Source: Collimonas sp. UBA1456 (lineage in GTDB: Bacteria > Pseudomonadota > Gammaproteobacteria > Burkholderiales > Burkholderiaceae_D). From it: a stretch of 18,357 nucleotides of DNA. The DNA is taken from positions 1-18,357 of the forward strand of contig DCSW01000060.1 of the NCBI GenBank assembly GCA_002325825.1, written 5' to 3'. The notes beneath the pieces are model-generated. The model saw nothing but the letters and a program-made list of their open reading frames with translations. It had not been told where the DNA came from and did no database searches. Below are positions 7,603-15,538 of this stretch, piece after piece. Position 1 is the stretch's first letter, and each line of letters opens with the position of its first letter. A program made the translations under genes and the position numbers.

Positions 7603-8484
7603 ATGCCAGAGCACCCTAGTAGCGTCAAATCATTTGACGCTAAACCCCATCGGTCACTATTCGAACGCCTGACCGCACTCATCTCCCCTGAACCTGAAAA
7701 TCGTGCCGAACTGCTCGACGTGCTGCAAGATGCGCATGAGCGCAACTTGATCGACGCCGATGCGCTGTCGATGATCGAAGGCGTGTTCCAGGTTTCCGAC
7801 CTGTCTGCCGGCGACATTATGATCCCACGTTCGCAAATGGACATGATTGACGTCACCAAGCCGATCGAGGATTGGATGCCGAGAGTTCTCTCGACCACTC
7901 ACTCGCGCTTCCCTGCTGTCGATGGCGAACGTGACAAGGTCATCGGCATCCTACTCGCGAAAGACTTTCTGCGCTACTACGCCGATGATTCGTTCGATGT
8001 ATGCGACATGCTGCGTCCGGCAGTCTTCATTCCAAAATCGAAACGTCTCAATGTGCTGCTGCGCGACTTCCGCGCCAACCGTAATCACATGGCGATCGTG
8101 GTCGATGAATACGGCGGCGTCGCCGGCCTGATCACAATTGAAGATGTGCTGGAACAAATCGTCGGCGACATTGAAGACGAATACGACTTCGATGAGGAAG
8201 AAGACAACATCCTCGCTATCCGCGACGGCTATCACGGCGGCCGCTGGCGTGTCAAGGCACTGACCGAAGTCGAGCAGTTTAACGAAATACTGGAAACCAC
8301 GCTGGCCGATGAAGATGTCGATACCATCGGCGGCCTGGTCGCCAACCAGTTAGGCCGTGTGCCGCGCAAGGGCGACGAATTCACGATTGAAAATGTGCGC
8401 TTCGAAGTGCTACGTGCCGATGCCCGCCAGGTACACGTTCTGCTGGTTGAAAAGCTGCCAGACTCCACTTTGGAAGGGTCTTAA
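7603..8484 (+). CDS. corC: CorC/HlyC-type CBS-domain protein
   Basis: At 293 residues it is the soluble CorC form, without the DUF21 membrane domain. Order: an N-terminal region to about 65, a CBS pair at about 65-192, including IMIPRSQMDMID and the second-CBS signature VVDEYGGVAGLITIEDVLEQ, then an acidic stretch (DIEDEYDFDEEED), then the CorC_HlyC C-terminal domain at about 205-287 (GGLVANQLGRVPRKGD). The family is tied to divalent cation (Mg/Co) homeostasis; in E. coli the homologue YbeX lies in the ybeZ-ybeY-ybeX-lnt cluster, the same order as here. Biochemical role is not settled. ATG 7603 has only a weak AAGG-like site upstream. Frame intact, no oddities. Confidence 0.93.
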   Translation: MPEHPSSVKSFDAKPHRSLFERLTALISPEPENRAELLDVLQDAHERNLIDADALSMIEGVFQVSDLSAGDIMIPRSQMDMIDVTKPIEDWMPRVLSTTHSRFPAVDGERDKVIGILLAKDFLRYYADDSFDVCDMLRPAVFIPKSKRLNVLLRDFRANRNHMAIVVDEYGGVAGLITIEDVLEQIVGDIEDEYDFDEEEDNILAIRDGYHGGRWRVKALTEVEQFNEILETTLADEDVDTIGGLVANQLGRVPRKGDEFTIENVRFEVLRADARQVHVLLVEKLPDSTLEGS

Positions 8485-8549
8485 ACCGGCACCGAGCTCG
8501 GAAGACTAACGTCATCTGGCGACTCCAAAAAACAATATCCGTACCGTCG

Positions 8550-10085
8550 ATGCACGTTCGCCAGATCCCCTTTCCCAGACTCTCGTTGCTGCTACCGCTG
8601 GCGGCGCTGATCGGCGCCGTTAATGTGTTTGCCTTCGCGCCTTACGGCCTGTGGCCGTTGCAACTGCTGACCCTGGCATTGCTGATCATATGCGTGAACC
8701 GCATCGACAGCGTCAAAAAAGCGGCGCTGCTAGGCTGGGCCTACGGCTTCGGCTGGGTGGCGCATGGAGTTTACTGGATTTACATTTCGTTGCACGATTA
8801 CGGCGGGCTGCCGGGCTGGTTGGCAGCACTTGCGGTGACTCTGCTGGCGCTAGCGATAGGACTGTACACCGCCTTATTATCCGGACTCGCGCTGTGGCTC
8901 AAGCAATGCTGGACCGCCTCGCCGCGCCTACTGGCGCTGGCGATCTTCCCGGCGCTGTGGGGCTTGGCCGAATGGCTGCGCGGCTGGCTGTTCACTGGTT
9001 TCCCCTGGCTGATTTCCGGCTATGCCCACACGGGCAGTCCGTTGGCGGGTTTCGCGCCGTTGGTCGGCGTGATTGGCATTGGCGGCATTTCTGCCCTGAT
9101 CGCCGGCTGCCTGGCATTGCTGCCGCAACGTCGTTTGCCCGCGATCGTCGCATTCCTGATCCTGATTACCGGCTTCGGACTATCTCGGATAGACTGGACT
9201 ACTCCAAGCGGGCAACCGATCTCGGTGCGCCTATTGCAAGGCAACGTGCCGCAAGAAGAAAAATTCGACAATGCCAAGATCGACAACATTCTGCGGCTGT
9301 ATGCCGACATGATTCGTGCCGCACCGGCTGACCTGATCGCCACGCCGGAAACCGCGATACCGATTCTGCAAACACAACTGCTGCCTGAATTCCCGGCGGC
9401 GCTGATCACCTTCTCGCAACAAACCGGCAGCCATATCGCACTCGGCATTCCGTATGCCTACGGTCTCAACCGCTATGCGAACAGCGTCATCGGGATTACC
9501 CCGCAAGGCAACAGCACAAGTCATCCCGGCTTTCGCTACGACAAGCAGCATCTGGTGCCGTTCGGCGAATTCGTACCGTTCGGCTTCCGCTGGTTTGTCG
9601 ACATGATGCACATTCCGCTCGGCGACTTCACCCGCGGCGCGCGGGTGAAGTCGCCGTTCGCGGTAAAGGACCAGTGGGTGCTGCCCAACATCTGCTATGA
9701 AGATTTGTTCGGCGAGGAGATCGCCCGGCAACTGGCTGCCACTACGACCTCGGGCGCGCCGACAGCGACCATGTTGCTGAACATGTCGAATATTGCCTGG
9801 TTTGGCAACACCATTGCAATTAAGCAACATCTGCAGATTTCGCAAATGCGCAGCCTGGAAACCGGCCGCCCGATGCTGCGTGCGACCAACACTGGCGCCA
9901 CGGCGGTAATCGACCCGCACGGCAACGTTAGCGCAGAACTGCCGCCATATCGCCGCGACACGCTAGCAACGACGGTGCAAGGTTATAGCGGCAGCACGCC
10001 GTACATTCTGTTCGGCAACCGCCTGTTGCTGGCCGCAACCCTATTGATGCTAATAGGCAGTTGGTGGTGGAGTTGGCGCCGCTAG
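8550..10085 (+). CDS. lnt: apolipoprotein N-acyltransferase Lnt
   Basis: Lnt adds the third acyl chain to the N-terminal cysteine of lipoproteins in the inner membrane, the last step before Lol sorting. At 511 residues it is full length. Several hydrophobic helices span about residues 10-210 (for example FPALWGLAEWLRGWLFTGFP), then a nitrilase-like periplasmic domain from about 225, and a final helix near 490-507. The catalytic triad is present: Glu267 (ATPETAIP), Lys332 (YDKQHLVPFGEF) and Cys382 (PNICYEDLFGEE). The conserved loop MSNIAWFGNT follows. Stop is TAG. The 65-base gap after corC suggests co-transcription. The start has no obvious Shine-Dalgarno sequence, but the length matches the family. 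Confidence 0.97.
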   Translation: MHVRQIPFPRLSLLLPLAALIGAVNVFAFAPYGLWPLQLLTLALLIICVNRIDSVKKAALLGWAYGFGWVAHGVYWIYISLHDYGGLPGWLAALAVTLLALAIGLYTALLSGLALWLKQCWTASPRLLALAIFPALWGLAEWLRGWLFTGFPWLISGYAHTGSPLAGFAPLVGVIGIGGISALIAGCLALLPQRRLPAIVAFLILITGFGLSRIDWTTPSGQPISVRLLQGNVPQEEKFDNAKIDNILRLYADMIRAAPADLIATPETAIPILQTQLLPEFPAALITFSQQTGSHIALGIPYAYGLNRYANSVIGITPQGNSTSHPGFRYDKQHLVPFGEFVPFGFRWFVDMMHIPLGDFTRGARVKSPFAVKDQWVLPNICYEDLFGEEIARQLAATTTSGAPTATMLLNMSNIAWFGNTIAIKQHLQISQMRSLETGRPMLRATNTGATAVIDPHGNVSAELPPYRRDTLATTVQGYSGSTPYILFGNRLLLAATLLMLIGSWWWSWRR

Positions 10086-10239
10086 GCATCCAACCTGGCC
10101 AAGCCACATAAAGCAAGAAAAACCCGTTAAAATCGTGACTTCTGGTCCGTATCTCTTTGCGCCCCATGTCTCGCTACTTGATTGGCTGCATATTTAGCGA
10201 TACCAACCGGCACTTTGCCACATAGAAAAGCAACAAACG

Positions 10240-11220
10240 ATGCTGACATTTCAACAAATCATTCTCACATTGCAAGATTATTGGGGCGCTCAGGGCTGTG
10301 CCCTGCTGCAACCCTACGACATGGAAGTCGGCGCTGGCACCTCACACACTGCGACCTTCCTGCGCGCTATCGGTCCCGAGCCTTGGCGTGCCGCCTATGT
10401 GCAGCCATCGCGCCGCCCGAAAGACGGCCGCTACGGCGAAAATCCTAACCGCCTGCAACACTACTACCAATATCAGGTCGTGCTCAAGCCGACACCGGAA
10501 AATATCCTAGACCTATATCTCGGATCGCTGGAAGCGCTCGGCCTCGATCTCAAGCGTAATGACATACGTTTTGTCGAAGACGACTGGAAAAATCCGACCC
10601 TAAGTGCTTGGGGCCTAGGTTGGGAAGTCTGGCTGAACGGCATGGAAGTGACCCAGTTCACCTATTTCCAGCAAGTCGGCGGTCTCGATTGCAAACCGGT
10701 GCTGGGTGAGATTACCTATGGTGTCGAGCGGCTGGCCATGTATTTGCAAGGCGTGGAAAACGTCTATGATCTGGTCTGGACCGAATGGGTCGAACATGGT
10801 GTCAATAAAATCTTGAGCTACGGCGACGTTTTTTACCAGAACGAGGTCGAACAGTCGACCTACAATTTCGAATACGCTAACACTGAATTCCTGTTTTCGC
10901 TGTTCAGCAACTACGAAGCCGAAGCCAAACGCCTGCTGGTGGTGCCACTGGCGTTGCCATCCTATGAAATGGTGTTGAAAGCGGCGCATACCTTCAATCT
11001 ACTGGATGCGCGCCGCGCGATCTCGGTCACCGAACGCACCGCCTACATGGGCCGTATCCGCAACCTATCACGGGCGGTGGCGCAAGCCTATTACGACTCG
11101 CGGGCTAAGCTCGGCTTCCCGATGTGGGAAATCACGCCGGACAATGCCGATCTGTTACTGAAAGAATTTGAAGATGAATACATGGCGGCAGTAGCGCAGC
11201 GCGCAGGGGGGGCAGCATGA
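10240..11220 (+). CDS. glyQ: glycyl-tRNA synthetase alpha subunit
   Basis: GlyQ carries the class II catalytic core of the alpha2beta2 bacterial glycyl-tRNA synthetase and forms glycyl-adenylate in the cytoplasm. At 326 residues (usual about 300) the conserved blocks are intact: QGCALLQPYDMEVGAGTSHT, PEPWRAAYVQPSRRPKDGRY, QYQVVLKPTPENILDLYLGS, WLNGMEVTQFTYFQQVGG and GEITYGVERLAMYLQGVENV. ATG 10240 matches the family start (MLTFQQIILTLQDYW). The stop overlaps the glyS start by ATGA, so the two are translationally coupled. The 154-base gap after lnt contains a possible -10 (TAAAAT at 10128) without a convincing -35. Confidence 0.98.
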   Translation: MLTFQQIILTLQDYWGAQGCALLQPYDMEVGAGTSHTATFLRAIGPEPWRAAYVQPSRRPKDGRYGENPNRLQHYYQYQVVLKPTPENILDLYLGSLEALGLDLKRNDIRFVEDDWKNPTLSAWGLGWEVWLNGMEVTQFTYFQQVGGLDCKPVLGEITYGVERLAMYLQGVENVYDLVWTEWVEHGVNKILSYGDVFYQNEVEQSTYNFEYANTEFLFSLFSNYEAEAKRLLVVPLALPSYEMVLKAAHTFNLLDARRAISVTERTAYMGRIRNLSRAVAQAYYDSRAKLGFPMWEITPDNADLLLKEFEDEYMAAVAQRAGGAA

Positions 11221-13325
11221 TCCATACTCTGTTAATCGAAATCTTCACCGAAGAACTCCCGCCGAAAGCGCTGACAAAATTGGGCGACGCCTTTGCCACG
11301 GGTATTTTCAACGGTTTGAAAGCGCGCGATTTCCTGGATGATGGCGCAATCGCCACTGCGTTCATCACGCCGCGCCGCCTAGCAGTCGCTATCAGCAATG
11401 TGCGCGCCATCTCGCCCGACAAGACTATTCGTGAAAAAGTTCTGCCGGTATCAGTGGCGCTGGACACCGAAGGCAAGGCAACTACGTCGCTAGTCATGAA
11501 ACTGGCAGCACTGGCCACACAAACCGGCGTCGCGGTCATTACACCTAGCGATCTGGAGCGCGCAGCCGACGGTAAGAATGAAAGCCTGTTCCACAGCTAC
11601 ACTGTCAAAGGTGTAGCGCTGCAAAATGACCTACAGACGGTGCTGGAAGATACTGTCGCTAAGCTGCCGATCTCGCAGGTTATGAGTTACCAGCGTCAAC
11701 ATGGTCATGCGGCCGGTCAGACTGTTCGCTTTGTACGCCCTGCGCATCGCCTGCTGGCGCTGCATGGCGAACATATCTTGCCGATGACCTTGCTTGGGAT
11801 GGATGCGGATCGTCTGACGGAAGGCCATCGATTCCTGTCGCAAGGCGAAATCACAATAGCCGATGCCGACAGCTATGCCGCAACGCTGGCCGACACAGGC
11901 AAGGTCATCGTCGGCTTCAACGAGCGCAAGAAAAAAATCAGCAGCGCCCTGCTGGAAGCCGCAGCCACCGATCAGGTATTGATGCCGGATGCGCTGCTCG
12001 ATGAAGTCGCTGCCCTAGTAGAATGGCCGGTAGTGTATGCTTGCAAATTCGAAGACAGATTCCTCAGCGTGCCGCAGGAATGTTTGATCCTGACGATGCA
12101 GACCAACCAGAAATATTTTGCCTTGACCGACAATGCTGGCAAGCTGCGCTCGCGCTTCCTGATTGTCTCCAACCTGGCTACTGACGCGCCGCAATACATC
12201 ATCGAAGGCAACGAGCGCGTAGTGCGCTCGCGTCTGTCGGACGCCAAATTTTTCTTTGAACAAGACAAGAAAAAGAAGTTGGCGGAACGCGTGCCGCTGC
12301 TGGCTAACGTGGTCTATCACAATAAACTCGGCGACCAGTTGCAACGTACCGAACGCGTCAAGGCATTGGCGCTAGTAATTACCACCCTGCTCGGCGGCGA
12401 CGCTGCGCTGGCCGAACGCGGCACGTTGCTGGCCAAAGCCGACCTGCTGACCGACATGGTCGGCGAATTCCCTGAGCTGCAAGGCATCATGGGTAACTAT
12501 TACGCGCGTCACGATGGCGAAGCCGACGAAGTCGCGCAAGCGGTCTCGGAACATTATCAACCGCGTTTCGCCGGCGATGCATTGCCGACAACCGGCACCG
12601 GCACCGCGGTAGCGCTGGCAGACAAGCTGGAGACGCTGATCGGCATTTGGGGCATCGGCATGCAACCGACCGGTGACAAGGACCCGTTTGCGTTACGCCG
12701 CCATGCGCTGGGTATCCTGCGCATGCTTCTGGAAAAGCGGCTGCCGGTGGCGTTGTCGGAATTGCTGGCGAACGCCGCTCGACAATTCGTCGGGAATTCG
12801 AACTTCAAGGATCCGGGCAGCGATGTATTGTCGTTCCTGTACGATCGTCTACGCGGGCTGTTGAGAGAGCGCGGCTATGCGCAGAACGAAATCGAGGCGG
12901 TGGTCGCACAACAGCCTGACCGCTTAGATAACATCATCGAACGCCTGGATGCGGTGCAAGCGTTTGTCGCTCTGCCGGAAGCCGCTGTGCTGGCAGCCGC
13001 CAACAAGCGCATCACCAACATTTTGAAGAAAACAGAAGGCGTCAGCGGCGTGGTAAACACCGAACTGCTGCGCGACAGCGCCGAACAAGCATTGTTTGCA
13101 GCAATGAATGCGGTCAAGCCAGATGTCGACTTGGCATTTGCCAAGGGCGATTTTAGCACTGCGTTGAGAGCCTTGGCGCAGCTGCGGCAAAACGTCGACG
13201 GCTTCTTCAACGACGTCATGGTGATGACTGACGACGAGCAGTTGCGCAACAACCGGGTGGCGTTGCTGTCGAACTTGCACGTGATGCTGAATCAGGTCGC
13301 CGACATCTCCAAGCTGGCCGCATAA
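11217..13325 (+). CDS. glyS: glycyl-tRNA synthetase beta subunit
   Basis: GlyS is the tRNA-binding subunit of the heterotetrameric glycyl-tRNA synthetase. At 702 residues it has normal length. Recognisable family text includes LLIEIFTEELPPKAL at the N terminus, VRFVRPAHRLLALHG, VALVEWPVVYACKFEDRFLS, FALTDNAGKLRSRFLIVSN, VVRSRLSDAKFFFEQDKKKK, LTDMVGEFPELQGIMGNYYA and DPFALRRHALGILRMLLEK, followed by a C-terminal anticodon-binding (DALR-like) helical domain ending DDEQLRNNRVALLSNL. It starts inside the glyQ stop (ATGA), giving stoichiometric coupling. gmhB begins 17 bases after its stop, so the transcript probably continues. No damage seen. Confidence 0.98.
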   Translation: MIHTLLIEIFTEELPPKALTKLGDAFATGIFNGLKARDFLDDGAIATAFITPRRLAVAISNVRAISPDKTIREKVLPVSVALDTEGKATTSLVMKLAALATQTGVAVITPSDLERAADGKNESLFHSYTVKGVALQNDLQTVLEDTVAKLPISQVMSYQRQHGHAAGQTVRFVRPAHRLLALHGEHILPMTLLGMDADRLTEGHRFLSQGEITIADADSYAATLADTGKVIVGFNERKKKISSALLEAAATDQVLMPDALLDEVAALVEWPVVYACKFEDRFLSVPQECLILTMQTNQKYFALTDNAGKLRSRFLIVSNLATDAPQYIIEGNERVVRSRLSDAKFFFEQDKKKKLAERVPLLANVVYHNKLGDQLQRTERVKALALVITTLLGGDAALAERGTLLAKADLLTDMVGEFPELQGIMGNYYARHDGEADEVAQAVSEHYQPRFAGDALPTTGTGTAVALADKLETLIGIWGIGMQPTGDKDPFALRRHALGILRMLLEKRLPVALSELLANAARQFVGNSNFKDPGSDVLSFLYDRLRGLLRERGYAQNEIEAVVAQQPDRLDNIIERLDAVQAFVALPEAAVLAAANKRITNILKKTEGVSGVVNTELLRDSAEQALFAAMNAVKPDVDLAFAKGDFSTALRALAQLRQNVDGFFNDVMVMTDDEQLRNNRVALLSNLHVMLNQVADISKLAA

Positions 13326-13342
13326 ACCTACCGAGAAGCCTT

Positions 13343-13900
13343 ATGAAACTGATTATTCTCGACCGCGACGGCGTCATCAATCATGACTCTGACGCTTTCA
13401 TCAAAGCTCCTGATGAATGGGTGCCGATCAAGGGTTCGCTTGAAGCTATCGCGCGCCTCAACCAGGCCGGTTATCAGGTTGTGGTAGCAACCAACCAGTC
13501 GTGCATTGCACGCGGCCTGCTCGATATGCCGACGCTGATAGCAATCCATCAGAAAATGCATGATGCCGCCCAGCAGGTCGGCGCTGAAATCGATGCGATC
13601 TTCTTTTGTCCGCATACCGACGACGACAATTGCGATTGCCGCAAACCGAAAGCCGGCATGTTCCACGATATCAGCAAACGTTTCGACATCAGCCTGCGTG
13701 GCGGGGTAGCGACGGTCGGTGATTCCCTGCGCGACCTACAGGCCGGCTTTATCGCAGGTTGTGCGCCATATCTGGTACTGACCGGAAAAGGTGAAAAGAC
13801 CCGAGCAAAAGGTGGCCTGCCACCGGGCACGCTGGTCTACCCGGACCTCGCTGTAGTAGTTGATTCTTTGTTGCAGAAACCAGTCGAATTGTCAGTTTGA
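13343..13900 (+). CDS. gmhB: D-glycero-beta-D-manno-heptose-1,7-bisphosphate 7-phosphatase
   Basis: GmhB is a cytoplasmic HAD phosphatase removing the 7-phosphate in ADP-heptose synthesis for the LPS inner core. At 185 residues it has family length. Motif I is LDRDGVIN (Asp7 nucleophile, Asp9 general acid). Motif II is VVVATNQS. The structural zinc site is C89-P-H91 and C97-D-C99 (FFCPHTDDDNCDC), motif III KPKAGM and motif IV GDSLRDLQAG. Oddity: the conserved TNQSGIARG loop reads NQSCIARG, Cys54 replacing a Gly. A GAGAAG-type ribosome site precedes ATG 13343. The position after glyS and before an acyltransferase is usual in Burkholderiales. Activity is likely but the loop change deserves note. 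Confidence 0.94.
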   Translation: MKLIILDRDGVINHDSDAFIKAPDEWVPIKGSLEAIARLNQAGYQVVVATNQSCIARGLLDMPTLIAIHQKMHDAAQQVGAEIDAIFFCPHTDDDNCDCRKPKAGMFHDISKRFDISLRGGVATVGDSLRDLQAGFIAGCAPYLVLTGKGEKTRAKGGLPPGTLVYPDLAVVVDSLLQKPVELSV

Positions 13901-13934
13901 TCGCATCGAGCAGATCATGAATCACTCCTTCGGT

Positions 13935-13960
13935 GTCATTTCCACGCACACGGGAATCCA
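13935..13960. repeat. degenerate dispersed 'GTCATTCCCG...CGGGAATCCA' repeat
   Basis: The 26-base stretch starts GTCATTTCC and ends CGGGAATCCA around an ACGCACA centre. It matches, with a few changes, the common short dispersed palindromic repeat of many proteobacteria (read on the minus strand it encodes the familiar MDSRVRGNDT shadow). It lies in the 139-base gap between gmhB and plsC. Substitutions in one arm (TTTCCACG) reduce pairing. Confidence 0.5.
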
Positions 13961-14039
13961 TTCTTTATCAGTAACCTGCATCTGCCGTCAACGCAGCTAT
14001 GACTAGGGATTGAAATATTTAGAATTATCTGGAGCCTGA

Positions 14040-14777
14040 ATGTCACGTTTTTTCCTGTTTTTGCGTTCGTTGCTGTTCTTTCTATTGGTGACGATCCTGA
14101 CAGTGGTTTGGTCGATGGCCTGCATCCTGTTCGCACCGTTTCCCTATGCGCGCCGCTATTACTTGACTTCGCGCTGGAACGTCGCGGTAATCTGGATGGC
14201 CAAGGTCATCTGCGACATTCGTTATCAGGTCAAAGACATAGAGAATTTTCCCGATACGCCGGCCATCGTACTAAGCAAGCATCAGTCGGCCTGGGAAACT
14301 ATTTTTCTGTTACCGATGACGCCGCGCCCGCTGGTGTTCGTGTTCAAGAAATCACTCACCTACATTCCATTTTTCGGCTGGGGTATCGCGCTGCTGCGGA
14401 TGATTCCGATCGACCGCAACAAGGGTCGTGACGCCTTTGCCCAAGTTGTGGTGCAAGGTCGCAAGCGGCTGGCCGATGGTCAGTGGATCATCATGTTCCC
14501 GGAAGGCACGCGTATTCCGGTAGGTCAGACCGGAAAATACAAGAATGGCGGCACCCGCCTCGCGGTCGAAACCAACACGCCGATAGTGCCTATCGCGCAC
14601 AATGCCGGCGAATGTTGGCCGAAGAATTCATTCATCAAACAACCCGGGCTCATCACCGTCTCGATCGGCAAGCCGATTTACCCGGAAAACCTTGATAGCA
14701 GCGAATTAATGGCTCAGGTCGAAAATTGGATAGAATCTGAAATGCGTGTTATTTCACCACATATTTATAAAGAGTAA
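14040..14777 (+). CDS. plsC: 1-acyl-sn-glycerol-3-phosphate acyltransferase
   Basis: A PlsC/LPLAT-family acyltransferase making phosphatidic acid at the inner membrane. At 245 residues it has an N-terminal hydrophobic helix (about 5-33). Motif I is KHQSAWETIFL, an H81-x4-E86 variant of the usual H-x4-D that is common in this LPLAT subgroup. Motif II lies around MIPIDRNKGRDAF, motif III is FPEGTR at 153-158 and motif IV is TPIVPIAHNAG. A clear GGAG (14030-14033) precedes ATG 14040. It follows gmhB after a gap bearing a dispersed repeat, so it may have its own promoter. Frame intact. Exact substrate preference cannot be read from sequence. Confidence 0.93.
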   Translation: MSRFFLFLRSLLFFLLVTILTVVWSMACILFAPFPYARRYYLTSRWNVAVIWMAKVICDIRYQVKDIENFPDTPAIVLSKHQSAWETIFLLPMTPRPLVFVFKKSLTYIPFFGWGIALLRMIPIDRNKGRDAFAQVVVQGRKRLADGQWIIMFPEGTRIPVGQTGKYKNGGTRLAVETNTPIVPIAHNAGECWPKNSFIKQPGLITVSIGKPIYPENLDSSELMAQVENWIESEMRVISPHIYKE

Positions 14778-14807
14778 TATTCACCTGAATCCGGCCGCCA
14801 TTAGAAC

Positions 14808-14914
14808 TATTGCATCAAAAGCTTTCGCAATCCCGCCTGGGACCAGATGGTCGGCACCAAGATGAGACGCAGCAGCCACTGGGGTTGTAACTGAATTTCT
14901 TTGCCGATGACTCG
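14808..14914 (-). pseudogene. C-terminal scrap of an unidentified protein
   Basis: On the minus strand RVIGKEIQLQPQWLLRLILV continues with PTIWSQAGLRKLLMQ and TAG at 14810-14808. The composition is protein-like, with no start and a stop shortly upstream. I do not recognise the family. It may be the tail of a gene convergent with plsC whose body was deleted. Weak evidence. Confidence 0.3.
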
Positions 14915-14938
14915 ACGTTATTTACGCTTCGTGCTGAT

Positions 14939-15157
14939 TTGCGATCAACGCTGCCTGAGCAGCTCTATTTATTAACTCGAATTAGTGTACTTTTAACGCG
15001 CCATTTGGTACATCTTCATTCCGGCATTGACGCGCAGTTCTCGATGCCATTACGCCTGATGGTGACCGGCCAGTTGCAGACGTCAGCGATCGGTGTCGTG
15101 CTTAAATTGTTTGGCCGGGAAGCAGTGGTGACGCGTCTGCAACCTTATCTGCAATAA
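14939..15157 (+). pseudogene. gltX: C-terminal fragment of glutamyl-tRNA synthetase
   Basis: The last 40 codons read FSMPLRLMVTGQLQTSAIGV, then VLKLFGREAVVTRLQPYL and TAA. This matches the end of the GltX anticodon-binding domain ('lamPlRl.vTG....PsId.vl.llGRe.vlaRl'). The first 30 codons are less convincing, and no catalytic HIGH or KMSKR region exists in the window. Immediately downstream are tRNA-Ala and tRNA-Glu, the usual partners after gltX in related genomes (remembered synteny). GltX is essential unless duplicated, so an intact copy should exist elsewhere, implying duplication or rearrangement. Identity by motif only. Confidence 0.55.
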
Positions 15158-15172
15158 ATCTGCAAATCGGGA

Positions 15173-15202
15173 TTTACAAGCCGTAAATAATTTTGCTACA
15201 AT
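15173..15202 (+). promoter_or_regulatory. sigma-70-like promoter of the tRNA-Ala/tRNA-Glu operon
   Basis: -35 TTTACA (15173-15178), an 18-base spacer and -10 TACAAT (15197-15202) lie 16 bases before tRNA-Ala. Strong matches and the expected distance for a tRNA transcript make this credible. Confidence 0.65.
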
Positions 15203-15218
15203 ATTCATTGTAAAAACA

Positions 15219-15294
15219 GGGGGTATAGCTCAGCTGGAAGAGCGCTTGCATGGCATGCAAGAGGTCAACGGTTCGATCCCGCTTACCTCCACCA
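15219..15294 (+). tRNA. tRNA-Ala (anticodon GGC)
   Basis: A full 76-nt cloverleaf with encoded CCA. The acceptor GGGGGTA pairs with TACCTCC and contains the G3-U70 wobble that is the alanine identity element. D stem GCTC/GAGC, anticodon stem CTTGC/GCAAG, loop ATGGCAT (GGC reads GCC and GCU). The T stem is AACGG/CCGCT, giving an A50-C64 mismatch where relatives have G-C. Otherwise intact; first gene of a two-tRNA unit. Confidence 0.95.
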
Positions 15295-15345
15295 AAAAAT
15301 TGGTAGCAGGAGTAATAAAGTAATAAAATAATCAAAAGGTTTGTT

Positions 15346-15421
15346 GTCCCCATCGTCTAGAGGCCTAGGACATCACCCTTTCACGGTGAGTACGGGGGTT
15401 CGAATCCCCCTGGGGACGCCA
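15346..15421 (+). tRNA. tRNA-Glu (anticodon UUC)
   Basis: A 76-nt cloverleaf with encoded CCA. Acceptor GTCCCCA/TGGGGAC, D stem GTCT/GGAC, anticodon stem TCACC/GGTGA around CTTTCAC (UUC), T stem GGGGG/CCCCC with loop TTCGAAT. All stems pair. It is 51 bases after tRNA-Ala, presumably co-transcribed. Confidence 0.96.
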
Positions 15422-15431
15422 AAACAAAAGG

Positions 15432-15453
15432 CCCGTGCAAGCGGGAATTTTTT
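15432..15453 (+). terminator. rho-independent terminator after tRNA-Glu
   Basis: CCCGT, loop GCAA, GCGGG, then AA and six T. The stem is short (5 bp including one G-U) but closed by a GNRA-type tetraloop, and it lies right after the tRNA 3' end. Confidence 0.65.
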
Positions 15454-15538
15454 GCGGCCACAAGTAAGCCGCCAGCAAGTGATTATGCAGATTGCACGCG
15501 AGTGCTAACACGCCAACAAACATTTCTGTTCTATCCAT

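Noticed and set aside
8651..9331. Plus-strand ORF of 226 codons in an alternative frame
   Set aside because: Out-of-frame shadow of lnt with Arg-rich, non-family composition.
9231..9920. Minus-strand ORF of 229 codons
   Set aside because: Antisense to lnt, whose catalytic triad is intact; no family features.
10086..10239. Defined promoter for glyQS
   Set aside because: A TAAAAT -10-like hexamer at 10128 lacks a credible -35 at the right distance.
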